6,140 nucleotides of DNA, from NCBI GenBank assembly GCA_020436865.1, contig JAGQXA010000353.1:1-6140 (forward strand). The letters are read 5' to 3'. Positions 1 to 5,684 of this stretch are shown piece after piece. Source of the DNA: Saprospiraceae bacterium. GTDB taxonomy: Bacteria; Bacteroidota; Bacteroidia; Chitinophagales; Saprospiraceae. The notes below the pieces were generated by a model. The model saw only the letters and a program-made list of their open reading frames with translations, searched no databases and was not told the origin of the DNA. The translations under genes and the position numbers were made by a program. How positions within the stretch are numbered: the stretch's first letter is position 1; every line of letters begins with the position of its first letter.

Positions 1-482
1 CGCCCGATGCTTCGGCCCTCAGCGACCGCGTGGGGATCGGAGCCGGTACTGCCTTTAACGTGGCAACCTACTGGGGAACCGCCCGGGCCGGAGGCGGATC
101 GACCTTTACCCTGGAACCCAATGCCGAAGATGTGGGCGATTCGTTTTTCGCCACTCCCTATCTCTTTATCGAAGGCGGACTGGGGATCTACCGCTCGAAC
201 GGCAACCGTTGCGCCAAGAGCCACCAGGGGGCCTTCACGGCCATGGCCCTTGCCGGACTGCGGCAGGATTTCGACACCCGCTCCCTGAGCCCGGCCGACG
301 AAGCCGATCGCTATGGCTTTAACTGGGTGCTGGGCGCCGAGTTAGGCTACTTCTTCATTCGCGATGTGTTCCAGAATACGGAGTTCGTCCTGCGCGGCAC
401 CTACTATCCCACCCCCCAGGTACTGGCTTTGCAATTCGGGTTCAAACATTTTCTCAACGTGCGGGAGATGGGGCGGTACTAA
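1..482 (+). CDS. C-terminal part of a probable outer-membrane beta-barrel-like protein (5' end outside window)
   Basis: The reading frame is open from base 3 to the TAA at 480-482, giving about 159 visible residues. A GTG at base 30 could be read as a start, but the frame continues upstream without a stop, so the gene almost certainly begins before the window. The visible protein has short alternating hydrophobic/polar stretches rich in Gly and aromatic residues, for example ATPYLFIEGGLGIY, NWVLGAELGYFF, TEFVLRGTYYP and LALQFGFKHFLNV. Polar, acidic turns separate them, and the chain ends in Tyr. This is the pattern of antiparallel strands in an outer-membrane barrel. No family was recognised by motif, so the barrel assignment is inferred from strand pattern alone; a soluble beta-rich envelope protein is the alternative. 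The gene converges on its neighbour and their stop codons overlap, so no intergenic terminator separates them. Confidence 0.6.
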   Translation, partial: PDASALSDRVGIGAGTAFNVATYWGTARAGGGSTFTLEPNAEDVGDSFFATPYLFIEGGLGIYRSNGNRCAKSHQGAFTAMALAGLRQDFDTRSLSPADEADRYGFNWVLGAELGYFFIRDVFQNTEFVLRGTYYPTPQVLALQFGFKHFLNVREMGRY

Positions 483-1138
483 TACCGGGAAGCAGCCTCC
501 ACGGCCAGCGAAACCAAAGCCGGGCGCAGTCGATCGTACAACTGCAGCAGATGATCGAACGACAATTTGTCGAAACGACGGCGCGGAAACTCAGCCGAAT
601 CGATGTGTTCCTCGGCCGCCCAGTCGACCTGAAGCGTGCGGATCAACTCGCGTTCCGGCGAAAAGATCTTGAGCGTGCATTCCATCTTAGGCCGGATCCG
701 GGTGCCGATCCCCTGCAGGATCCCTCTTACCCCGACGTTGAGTTGGAACGAGAAATACAGGTCGGACCGGTAGCCCTGCTTGTCGAGCTTCTTGATGGCC
801 GATTTGGCGATCAACACGCTGGGCAGGCCCATGTGATCGTAAGGCAGGTAGTCGCGCAGTGCGTCGACCGGTTCGAACGGAAGACCCTTTCGTTCAAAGG
901 CTTCGTACAGGGCGATGGCCAGATCGACGCTTATCCAGGCGGTGAGCGAATCGAGATTGTTCTTAAGCAACACCCTCTCGCGGTCGGTCATCGGCTGGTA
1001 GTTATCGAGTCGATCGAGCAGGTCGGGCGACACGCTGGCGTCGAGATCAAGGAAGGTGATTCGACCGGAGTCGGAAGACTGGGCATCGGCCAGATTAGCC
1101 AGCACGAGCAAAAGGAAGAGGAGAAATGGGCCTTTCAT
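479..1138 (-). CDS. Exported protein of unknown function, 219 aa
   Basis: The gene reads from the ATG at 1138 down to the TAG at 481-479. The first 20 residues form a typical signal peptide: a Lys at position 2, a Leu/Phe-rich core (FLLFLLLVLANL) and an Ala-Asp-Ala-Gln cleavage region. There is no Cys near the cleavage site, so it is probably not a lipoprotein. The mature part, about 199 residues, has a helical N-terminal half with many Asp, Leu and Arg residues. A more strand-like stretch follows at about 124-170 (LYFSFQLNVGVRG, then MECTLKIFSPE), and an amphipathic helix lies at about 190-217. The single Cys is residue 154. I do not recognise a family and see no catalytic motif; the protein is probably periplasmic. 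It diverges from the amidohydrolase gene across a 111-bp gap and has its own candidate promoter. A long plus-strand frame over 551-1171 is judged a shadow because this strand carries the signal peptide and a plausible start. Confidence 0.8.
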   Translation of the reverse strand: MKGPFLLFLLLVLANLADAQSSDSGRITFLDLDASVSPDLLDRLDNYQPMTDRERVLLKNNLDSLTAWISVDLAIALYEAFERKGLPFEPVDALRDYLPYDHMGLPSVLIAKSAIKKLDKQGYRSDLYFSFQLNVGVRGILQGIGTRIRPKMECTLKIFSPERELIRTLQVDWAAEEHIDSAEFPRRRFDKLSFDHLLQLYDRLRPALVSLAVEAASRY

Positions 1139-1174
1139 CGATGGTCATTTTGGGTGAACAAGCAGGTTTGACCG

Positions 1175-1207
1175 AAAAATTACCTCTTTTTTTGGAAACA
1201 GTCCAAA
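1175..1207 (-). promoter_or_regulatory. Candidate Bacteroidota-type promoter for the 219-aa exported protein gene
   Basis: Read on the minus strand, TTTG (complement of 1204-1207) is followed after 21 bases by TAATTTTT (complement of 1175-1182). The known Bacteroidota sigma factor consensus is TTTG around -33 and TAnnTTTG around -7, separated by about 19-21 bases. Only the last base of the -7 box departs from it. The implied leader is about 30 nt to the ATG at 1138. The region is AT-rich, so a chance match is possible. Confidence 0.35.
1191..1207. repeat. Inverted repeat TTTGGA-N5-TCCAAA, possible operator
   Basis: TTTGGA (1191-1196) and its exact reverse complement TCCAAA (1202-1207) are separated by AACAG. 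The right arm overlaps the candidate -33 element of the minus-strand gene, and the plus-strand -7-like box begins at the next base. A bound regulator here could therefore affect both divergent promoters. A longer palindrome with the same outer half-sites occurs at 2473-2489. No binding protein is identified. Confidence 0.4.
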
Positions 1208-1249
1208 TAGATTTCGCGACGAAGAGGAACAGATTCCTTACTTTTAAGG

Positions 1250-2368
1250 ATGAACCGAATGCTCCTCTCCTTCCTGCTATTCTTCGGACTGCTTTCCTAC
1301 GCCGGCGCCCAGCGGCCGCGCATCGAGATCGATTCGACCCTGCATATGGATTTCGAACGCTACGATCCGCCCTCGACGCTGGTCGTGCCCGAGCATCCGA
1401 CGCCCAGCGCCAAATTTCCGTTCATCGACGTACACAGCCACCATTGGCGCATGGCCGAGCAAGACCTCGACCTGCTCATTCGGCAAATGGATTCGCTTCA
1501 CATGCAGATCGTGGTCAACCTCAGCGGGAGGGGCGCCGCTGCACTGAAAGCCATGTTCGACAATGTGCGGAAGTACGGCTATCAGGATCGCATCGCTATT
1601 TTCACCAACATCAACATCCGGAGCATCGACGATCCGGACTGGACAGAGGCTACGCTCCAGCAACTGGAATACGACGTCGGCATCGGCGCCTGCGGCCTCA
1701 AGATCTACAAGAGCCAGGGTATGTTCGATACCGATTCGACGGGCAACCGCATTCCGATCGACGATCCGCGGCTCGATCCGGTTTGGGCCAAATGCGGCGA
1801 ACTCGGCATCCCCGTGATCATCCACTCGGCCGACCCCCGCTCGTTCTGGGAACCGCACGATGAGAACAACGAGCGCTGGCTCGAACTCAAACTGCGTCCG
1901 AACCGCAAACGCAGCGAAACCGATCCGGCGCCCTGGGAACAGATCATCGCCGAGCAGCATCACATTTTCCGCAAGCACCCCAAAACCACCTTCATCAACG
2001 CCCACATGGGCTGGTTTGCCAACGACCTGGACCATCTGGCCATGTTGCTCGACTCCATGCCGAATATGTACGTCGAGATCGGCGCTGTGATCGCCGAACT
2101 GGGCAGGCAACCACGGCAGGCGGCCCAATTTTTCGAAAAATACCAGGATCGCGTGCTCTTCGGTAAGGATTACTACAATCCGCCGGAATACGCCACCTAC
2201 TTCCGCGTGCTCGAAACGGCCGATGAGTATTTCCCCTACTACAAAAGGTACCACGCATTTTGGCGCATGTACGGCCTCGAACTGCCCGATGAGGTCCTGA
2301 AAAAACTGTACTACAAGAACGCCCTGAAGATCATCCCCGGGCTAAACGCAGCAGCGTTTCCGGAATAG
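1250..2368 (+). CDS. Exported metal-dependent hydrolase of the amidohydrolase superfamily (Amidohydro_2 type)
   Basis: This 372-residue protein has a signal peptide at about 1-20 (MNRM, then LLSFLLFFGLLS, ending AGAQ) and a TIM-barrel hydrolase domain at about 57-365. Superfamily metal-site residues are visible in order: the HxH pair H62 and H64 in DVHSHH, H192 in IIHSAD, H252 in NAHMGW, and D307 in LFGKD after the last strand. K151 in CGLKIY could be a further active-site residue. The segments WEQIIAEQHHIFRKHP (229-244) and EIGAVIAELGRQPR (276-289) match what I recall of an Amidohydro_2 subgroup of exported enzymes. The substrate cannot be told from sequence; hydrolysis or decarboxylation of a small cyclic or amide compound in the periplasm is the family expectation. 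Start choice: the ATG at 1250 supplies an Arg to the signal peptide, but AAGGA at 1246-1250 lies 8 nt before a second in-frame ATG at 1259, which is a real alternative. Confidence 0.88.
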   Translation: MNRMLLSFLLFFGLLSYAGAQRPRIEIDSTLHMDFERYDPPSTLVVPEHPTPSAKFPFIDVHSHHWRMAEQDLDLLIRQMDSLHMQIVVNLSGRGAAALKAMFDNVRKYGYQDRIAIFTNINIRSIDDPDWTEATLQQLEYDVGIGACGLKIYKSQGMFDTDSTGNRIPIDDPRLDPVWAKCGELGIPVIIHSADPRSFWEPHDENNERWLELKLRPNRKRSETDPAPWEQIIAEQHHIFRKHPKTTFINAHMGWFANDLDHLAMLLDSMPNMYVEIGAVIAELGRQPRQAAQFFEKYQDRVLFGKDYYNPPEYATYFRVLETADEYFPYYKRYHAFWRMYGLELPDEVLKKLYYKNALKIIPGLNAAAFPE

Positions 2369-2388
2369 GCCCCACCTCTTTCCGGAAA
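2357..2388 (+). other. Stem-loop across the amidohydrolase stop codon
   Basis: TTTCCGGAA (2357-2365) can pair with TTCCGGAAA (2380-2388), giving a 9-bp stem with a 14-nt loop that starts at the stop codon. The sequence after it is A-rich (AGAAAAAATGG), not T-rich, so it is not a standard intrinsic terminator for the plus strand. It could protect the 3' end of the mRNA or act with a factor. Each arm is itself nearly palindromic, so simple direct repetition is another reading. Confidence 0.35.
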
Positions 2389-2472
2389 AGAAAAAATGGA
2401 TACTTCACCATAAACCCATAGGAAGTTCCACTCTATTGAAAAAATAAAATTTTTGTTTGCCCATCTCCTTTG

Positions 2473-2489
2473 TTTGGAAATTTTCCAAA
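2473..2489. repeat. 17-bp perfect palindrome upstream of the protease gene, possible operator
   Basis: TTTGGAAATTTTCCAAA consists of two exact 8-base arms around a central T. Its outer half-sites TTTGG and CCAAA also form the arms of the inverted repeat at 1191-1207 in front of the amidohydrolase. Its left arm overlaps the candidate -33 TTTG of the protease promoter, which fits an operator. AT-rich composition raises the chance of random palindromes, so this remains a proposal. Confidence 0.4.
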
Positions 2490-2497
2490 AAGTAATA

Positions 2498-2521
2498 TCT
2501 TACCCACACAAGTGGGTAGGA
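2498..2521 (+). other. Short stable hairpin in the protease leader
   Basis: The arms TCTTACCCAC (2498-2507) and GTGGGTAGGA (2512-2521) pair over 10 positions with one G-U pair, closed by a 4-nt ACAA loop. Seven central pairs (TACCCAC/GTGGGTA) are perfect at the DNA level. There is no T-run after it, so it is not an intrinsic terminator. It would sit at or near the 5' end of the protease mRNA, where it could stabilise the transcript, or it could be a protein-binding site on DNA. Confidence 0.4.
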
Positions 2522-2672
2522 CGCCCTGCCCCGACCCCTTCGATAGACCCTATGATCCTATTAATCAAGGACTTAGAACCCAACGCCTTCTAATTCATCC
2601 CCCGCTGTTACACCACTGACCCATAGCGAGTTGAATGGTTTTCAACCGAAGAAAATTTTATTGCTGACCGGT

Positions 2673-2699
2673 CCATGATCTTTCATGGTCGATAACCAT
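2673..2699 (+). other. Overlapping alternative inverted repeats just upstream of the protease start
   Basis: CCATGA (2673-2678) is the exact reverse complement of TCATGG (2683-2688). The segment ATGGT (2685-2689), which overlaps the right arm, is also complementary to ACCAT (2695-2699). The two stems cannot form together. A third partner, ATGGTT at 2635-2640, complements AACCAT at 2694-2699. The stems are short (5-6 bp) and may be chance, but they lie 30-60 nt before the start codon, where folding could affect ribosome access. Confidence 0.25.
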
Positions 2700-2730
2700 C
2701 TTCATCCATTGCTCACTAAACACTTAACGC

Positions 2731-5604
2731 ATGAAGACGCTTTTTACGCTCCTGCTGAGCGCCCTTTGCTTCATTGGGATGGCTCAGGAAACCCACACTG
2801 TCAAACCACTCCATCTCGTTGAAACCTATCGTGCCCAGAAGGCTACCTTCCAGTCGGTTTCTCCGTTCTCCGTCGCCACGCAGAAGAAGAACCTGGTGAC
2901 GGAACTGAGCCAGACTGCGGTCGATTACGAGGTGTTCAACGTCAGTAAAGCGACGCTGAAACAGATCGCCAAGTCGGCGCCCGAAGCAATCACGCTGAGC
3001 GTTCCGGCCGAAACCAGCATGGAGGCCCTCGAACTCGATCTCGTGAAGGTCGATATCTTTACCTCTGACTTCCAGGTGACCCTGGCCTCCACCGGCCTGG
3101 CCGCCGACGTCGAATTAGGCGCCCACTACCGCGGCGTGGTCAAAGGCCAGCCCAACTCGGTGGTGGCCGTCAGCGTTTTTGCAGATGAGATCATGGGCCT
3201 GGTAGCCGTCGATGGCGGCAACCTCGTTCTGGGTCGCCTGCAAGGCGCCGGCTGGAACGGCGAGCACATTCTCTACAACGACAAAGACCTCGTCTTCGAC
3301 GAGGCCTTCGAATGCGGAACTCCCGAAGACGGCATCGGCTACAAGCGCAAAGACCTGGAATTCGACGAAACGCGCTCCACGGGTGATTGCATCCGCCTTT
3401 ACATCGAGGTCGACAACGACATTCACAACCAGAAAGGCGGCGTAGCCAACACGACGAACTATATCACCGGCCTGATGAACGAAGTGATCACGCTGTATGC
3501 CAACGAGAATATCAACTCTGTGGTTTCGGAGATCAAGGTCTGGGATACGGCCAGCCCATATTCCGGCTCCACCAGCAGTGCGATGCTGAGCTCCTTCCAG
3601 GCCAACACCGGCGCCTTCAACGGCGATCTGGCCGAGTTGTTCTCCTACAAAGCCAGCGGTGGTATTGCCGCCGGATTCGCGGGGATCTGCAACTCCAACC
3701 CCGACAACAGCAAGTGCTTCAGCAGCATCGATGCTTCCTACGCCATCGTACCGACCTACTCGTGGTCGGTGATGGTCGCCACGCACGAACTGGGGCACCT
3801 CTGGGGCTCGCGCCACACGCACGCCTGCGTCTGGAACGGCAACAATACGGCTATAGACGGCTGCTCCGGCAGCACGGAAGGCTCCTGCCCGCTTCCCGGC
3901 AACCCGTCGGGCGGCGGCACGATCATGTCGTACTGCCACCTGCAAAGCGTAGGGATCAACTTCAATAACGGCTTCGGCCCGCAGCCGGGCAACGTGATCC
4001 GCAACAGCGTGGCCAACGCTAGCTGCACGGCGCCCTGCGGTCCGCCGAGCTGTACCGACGGCATCCAGAACGGCGACGAGACCGGCGTCGACTGCGGCGG
4101 CTCCTCCTGCCCGGCCTGCCCGACCTGTACCGACGGTATCCAGAATGGCGATGAAACCGGCGTCGATTGCGGCGGCTCCTGCGCACCCTGCCCCTGCACT
4201 GGCCAGAACGTAACCTTGACCATCGTGCTCGACAACTACCCGGAAGAAACGAGCTGGACGATCACGGCCGGCGGCGCCACCTACGCTTCGGGCGGCACCT
4301 ACGGCTCGCAGCCCGACGGCTCGACGGTCGTAGAAGTGACCTGCCTCAACGACGGGTGTTACGACTTCACGATCTATGACTCCTTTGGCGACGGCATCTG
4401 CTGCGCTTATGGACAGGGCTCTTACATCCTGCAGGATGCTTCGGGTAATACCCTGGCCTCCGGCGGTAATTTCGGCTCTTCCGAAACCACCAACTTCTGC
4501 ATCTCCAGCGGTGGCGGCGACACTACGCCGCCCTCGAACCCGACCAACCTCTCCGTATCCAACGTCACTACCAACTCGGCCGACATTTCCTGGAATGCCT
4601 CGACCGACAACGTAGGGGTCGACGGCTATAACGTCTACCTAAACGGCGGATACATCGGCTCGGTCGCCGGTACCAGCGCCACCATCAACGGACTGACCCC
4701 GGCCACCGGCTATTCGGTTTACGTAACGGCCTACGACGCCGCCAGCAACGAATCGGGCGCCAGCAATACCGTTAACTTCACCACGCTCTCCGAGGGCGGC
4801 GGCGGTTGTACGGCAGGCGTGCTTTCCTCGAACTCCTACGAGAGCGGCTGGGAAGGCTGGAGCGACGGAGGTAGCGACTGCCGGCGCTATAGCGGCTCGC
4901 GCTCCTGGGACGGCTCCTATTCCATCGAGATCCGCGACAATTCCGGCACGGCTTCCTCGACCACCTCTTCCAGCTACGACCTGAGCGAGTTCAGCTCGGT
5001 CGACATCGAGTTCTACTTCTACGCCAACAGCATGGAGAATGGCGAAGACTTCTGGGTGCGCTACAACGACGGCTCCGGCTGGACGACCGTGGCATCCTAC
5101 GCCGCCGGTACGAGCTTCACGAACGGTTCCTTCTGGACCACCACCATCACGCTCAACAGTGGTTCCTACAACCTGTCGTCGAACGCTCAGTTCCGCTTCC
5201 AGTGCGACGCCAGCGCAAACTCCGACCAGATCTACATCGACCTGGTGACCATCACCGGCAATTGCTCCGCCCTGCCGGAAGCCGGCGACGGACCGATCGT
5301 GACGATCGAGCAGGTCCAGACGCCGGATCGCTACCTGAGCCTGGGTGAACTGGATACCGAAGCCGATCTGCACGACGTCAAGGTATACCCGAACCCGGCC
5401 CGCAGCGAGCTCAACCTCGACATCCCGGCCGACATGGTCGTTCGCTCCGTTCAACTGTTCTCGGCCAACGGCGCCTCCCTGAAGTTCTCGCCCACGACCG
5501 ACAACTACGAAACGATCGACATCTCGGGCCTGAACCCGGGCATGTACTTCCTCTCGATCGAAACGGATGAAGGCGTGATCAACAAACGCTTCATCAAGCT
5601 CTGA
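2731..5604 (+). CDS. Secreted multidomain metzincin (M12-type) zinc metalloprotease with T9SS sorting domain
   Basis: This 957-residue extracellular endopeptidase precursor begins with a signal peptide at about 1-19 (ending GMAQ). A propeptide at about 20-215 follows, with C195 (FECGT) as a possible cysteine switch. The catalytic domain spans about 217-432 and holds the metzincin zinc motif HELGHLWGSRH: H352, H356 and H362 bind zinc, E353 is the catalytic base, and M399 in TIMSYC is the Met-turn. Next come two Cys-rich repeats CTDGIQNGDETGVDCGG at 441-464 and 466-488. A GDGICC-containing beta domain occupies about 494-592, and a fibronectin type III domain about 598-686. A jelly-roll-like module lies at about 693-846. 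The T9SS type A tail at about 885-957 starts at VYPNP and ends in a GMYFLSIET strand and NKRFIKL. The signal peptide delivers it to the periplasm and the tail directs T9SS export, after which the tail is normally removed. The accessory domains probably bind substrate or calcium; the exact substrate is unknown. All key catalytic residues are present. It has its own leader and a strong terminator, so it is probably transcribed alone. Confidence 0.93.
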   Translation: MKTLFTLLLSALCFIGMAQETHTVKPLHLVETYRAQKATFQSVSPFSVATQKKNLVTELSQTAVDYEVFNVSKATLKQIAKSAPEAITLSVPAETSMEALELDLVKVDIFTSDFQVTLASTGLAADVELGAHYRGVVKGQPNSVVAVSVFADEIMGLVAVDGGNLVLGRLQGAGWNGEHILYNDKDLVFDEAFECGTPEDGIGYKRKDLEFDETRSTGDCIRLYIEVDNDIHNQKGGVANTTNYITGLMNEVITLYANENINSVVSEIKVWDTASPYSGSTSSAMLSSFQANTGAFNGDLAELFSYKASGGIAAGFAGICNSNPDNSKCFSSIDASYAIVPTYSWSVMVATHELGHLWGSRHTHACVWNGNNTAIDGCSGSTEGSCPLPGNPSGGGTIMSYCHLQSVGINFNNGFGPQPGNVIRNSVANASCTAPCGPPSCTDGIQNGDETGVDCGGSSCPACPTCTDGIQNGDETGVDCGGSCAPCPCTGQNVTLTIVLDNYPEETSWTITAGGATYASGGTYGSQPDGSTVVEVTCLNDGCYDFTIYDSFGDGICCAYGQGSYILQDASGNTLASGGNFGSSETTNFCISSGGGDTTPPSNPTNLSVSNVTTNSADISWNASTDNVGVDGYNVYLNGGYIGSVAGTSATINGLTPATGYSVYVTAYDAASNESGASNTVNFTTLSEGGGGCTAGVLSSNSYESGWEGWSDGGSDCRRYSGSRSWDGSYSIEIRDNSGTASSTTSSSYDLSEFSSVDIEFYFYANSMENGEDFWVRYNDGSGWTTVASYAAGTSFTNGSFWTTTITLNSGSYNLSSNAQFRFQCDASANSDQIYIDLVTITGNCSALPEAGDGPIVTIEQVQTPDRYLSLGELDTEADLHDVKVYPNPARSELNLDIPADMVVRSVQLFSANGASLKFSPTTDNYETIDISGLNPGMYFLSIETDEGVINKRFIKL
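4051..4194 (+). repeat. Tandem Cys-rich coding repeat (two units) in the protease
   Basis: Two units, 4051-4122 and 4126-4194, encode nearly identical peptides of 24 and 23 residues, separated by one Thr. Both contain CTDGIQNGDETGVDCGG followed by closely spaced Cys-Pro residues. Their codons differ at several synonymous sites, for example GGC/GGT, AAC/AAT, GAC/GAT and GAG/GAA. The protein is therefore more conserved than the DNA, pointing to selection on an old duplication. The Asp/Asn/Glu spacing resembles a calcium-binding loop held by disulfides. Similar units are common in secreted Bacteroidota proteins; their function is not established. Confidence 0.8.
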
Positions 5605-5625
5605 TACGTCTTTTTGGAAAATGAC

Positions 5626-5662
5626 AACCCCCTCTCCGGCCAGTCCGGGGAGGGGGTTTTTT
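5626..5662 (+). terminator. Strong intrinsic terminator after the protease gene
   Basis: The 14-base arms AACCCCCTCTCCGG (5626-5639) and CCGGGGAGGGGGTT (5645-5658) pair fully with one G-U pair around a 5-nt loop, and a run of six T residues (5657-5662) follows. It starts 21 bases after the protease stop codon. On the minus strand the same stem lies beyond the stop of the convergent gene but is followed by a weaker T content (TTGTCATTTT), so it may work in both directions, less well for the minus strand. Confidence 0.88.
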
Positions 5663-5684
5663 CATGGAGAAAACTCAGGTCGCC

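Larger units (their letters stand above)
1139..1249. promoter_or_regulatory. Divergent AT-rich intergenic region carrying promoters for both flanking genes
   Basis: This 111-bp gap separates the starts of two divergently transcribed genes and is clearly more AT-rich than the coding DNA around it. Both promoters must lie here or extend slightly into the genes. On the plus strand, TAGATTTC at 1208-1215 matches five of the six fixed positions of the Bacteroidota -7 consensus TAnnTTTG. It would give a short leader of roughly 25-30 nt before the ATG at 1250, but I see no well-spaced -33 element for it. A second near match, TACTTTTA at 1239-1246, is too close to the start codon to be convincing. 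The gap also holds the inverted repeat listed separately. Confidence 0.55.
2369..2730. promoter_or_regulatory. 362-bp gene-free leader/promoter region upstream of the protease gene
   Basis: No convincing gene lies here. The left half (about 2390-2500) is AT-rich and probably contains the promoter. A weak candidate is TTTG at 2473-2476 followed after 19 bases by TATCTTAC (2496-2503), a partial match to TAnnTTTG. If that is right, the mRNA would begin near 2510 and carry a leader of about 220 nt. The right half holds a compact hairpin (2498-2521), smaller inverted repeats near the start codon, and three tiny frames of 13, 10 and 6 codons beginning at 2552, 2635 and 2675, none with coding support. 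No Shine-Dalgarno sequence precedes the ATG at 2731 (CACTTAACGC), which is usual in this phylum. Confidence 0.5.

Noticed and set aside
30..482. A complete 150-residue gene starting at the GTG at base 30
   Set aside because: The frame is open to the window edge, no signal peptide or start context is present at base 30, and the protein reads as the interior of a longer strand-rich sequence.
551..1171. Plus-strand open frame of 206 codons antisense to the 219-aa exported protein gene
   Set aside because: It lacks a signal peptide, domain motifs or a plausible promoter, and the opposite strand encodes a clean signal peptide with proper start and stop. Long shadow frames are common in GC-rich DNA.
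1277..2254. Minus-strand open frame of 325 codons within the amidohydrolase gene
   Set aside because: The plus strand encodes the recognisable amidohydrolase metal motifs. The minus-strand translation is a Val/Gly/Arg-rich shadow without motifs.
2357..2388. Intrinsic terminator after the amidohydrolase
   Set aside because: The stem is plausible, but an A-rich rather than T-rich tract follows it, so it is listed only as a stem-loop.
2552..2593. A 13-codon frame in the protease leader, a possible leader peptide
   Set aside because: It has no ribosome-binding signal, no run of regulatory codons and no terminator-antiterminator pair nearby; a frame this short is expected by chance.
3115..3945. 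Minus-strand open frame of 276 codons within the protease gene
   Set aside because: It covers the metzincin propeptide and catalytic domain in antisense and has the Ala/Val/Gly-rich composition of a codon-bias shadow.
4639..5454. Minus-strand open frame of 271 codons within the 3' half of the protease gene
   Set aside because: It is antisense to the Fn3, jelly-roll and T9SS domains; the translation is low-complexity Val/Gly/Ala/Arg with no recognisable domain.
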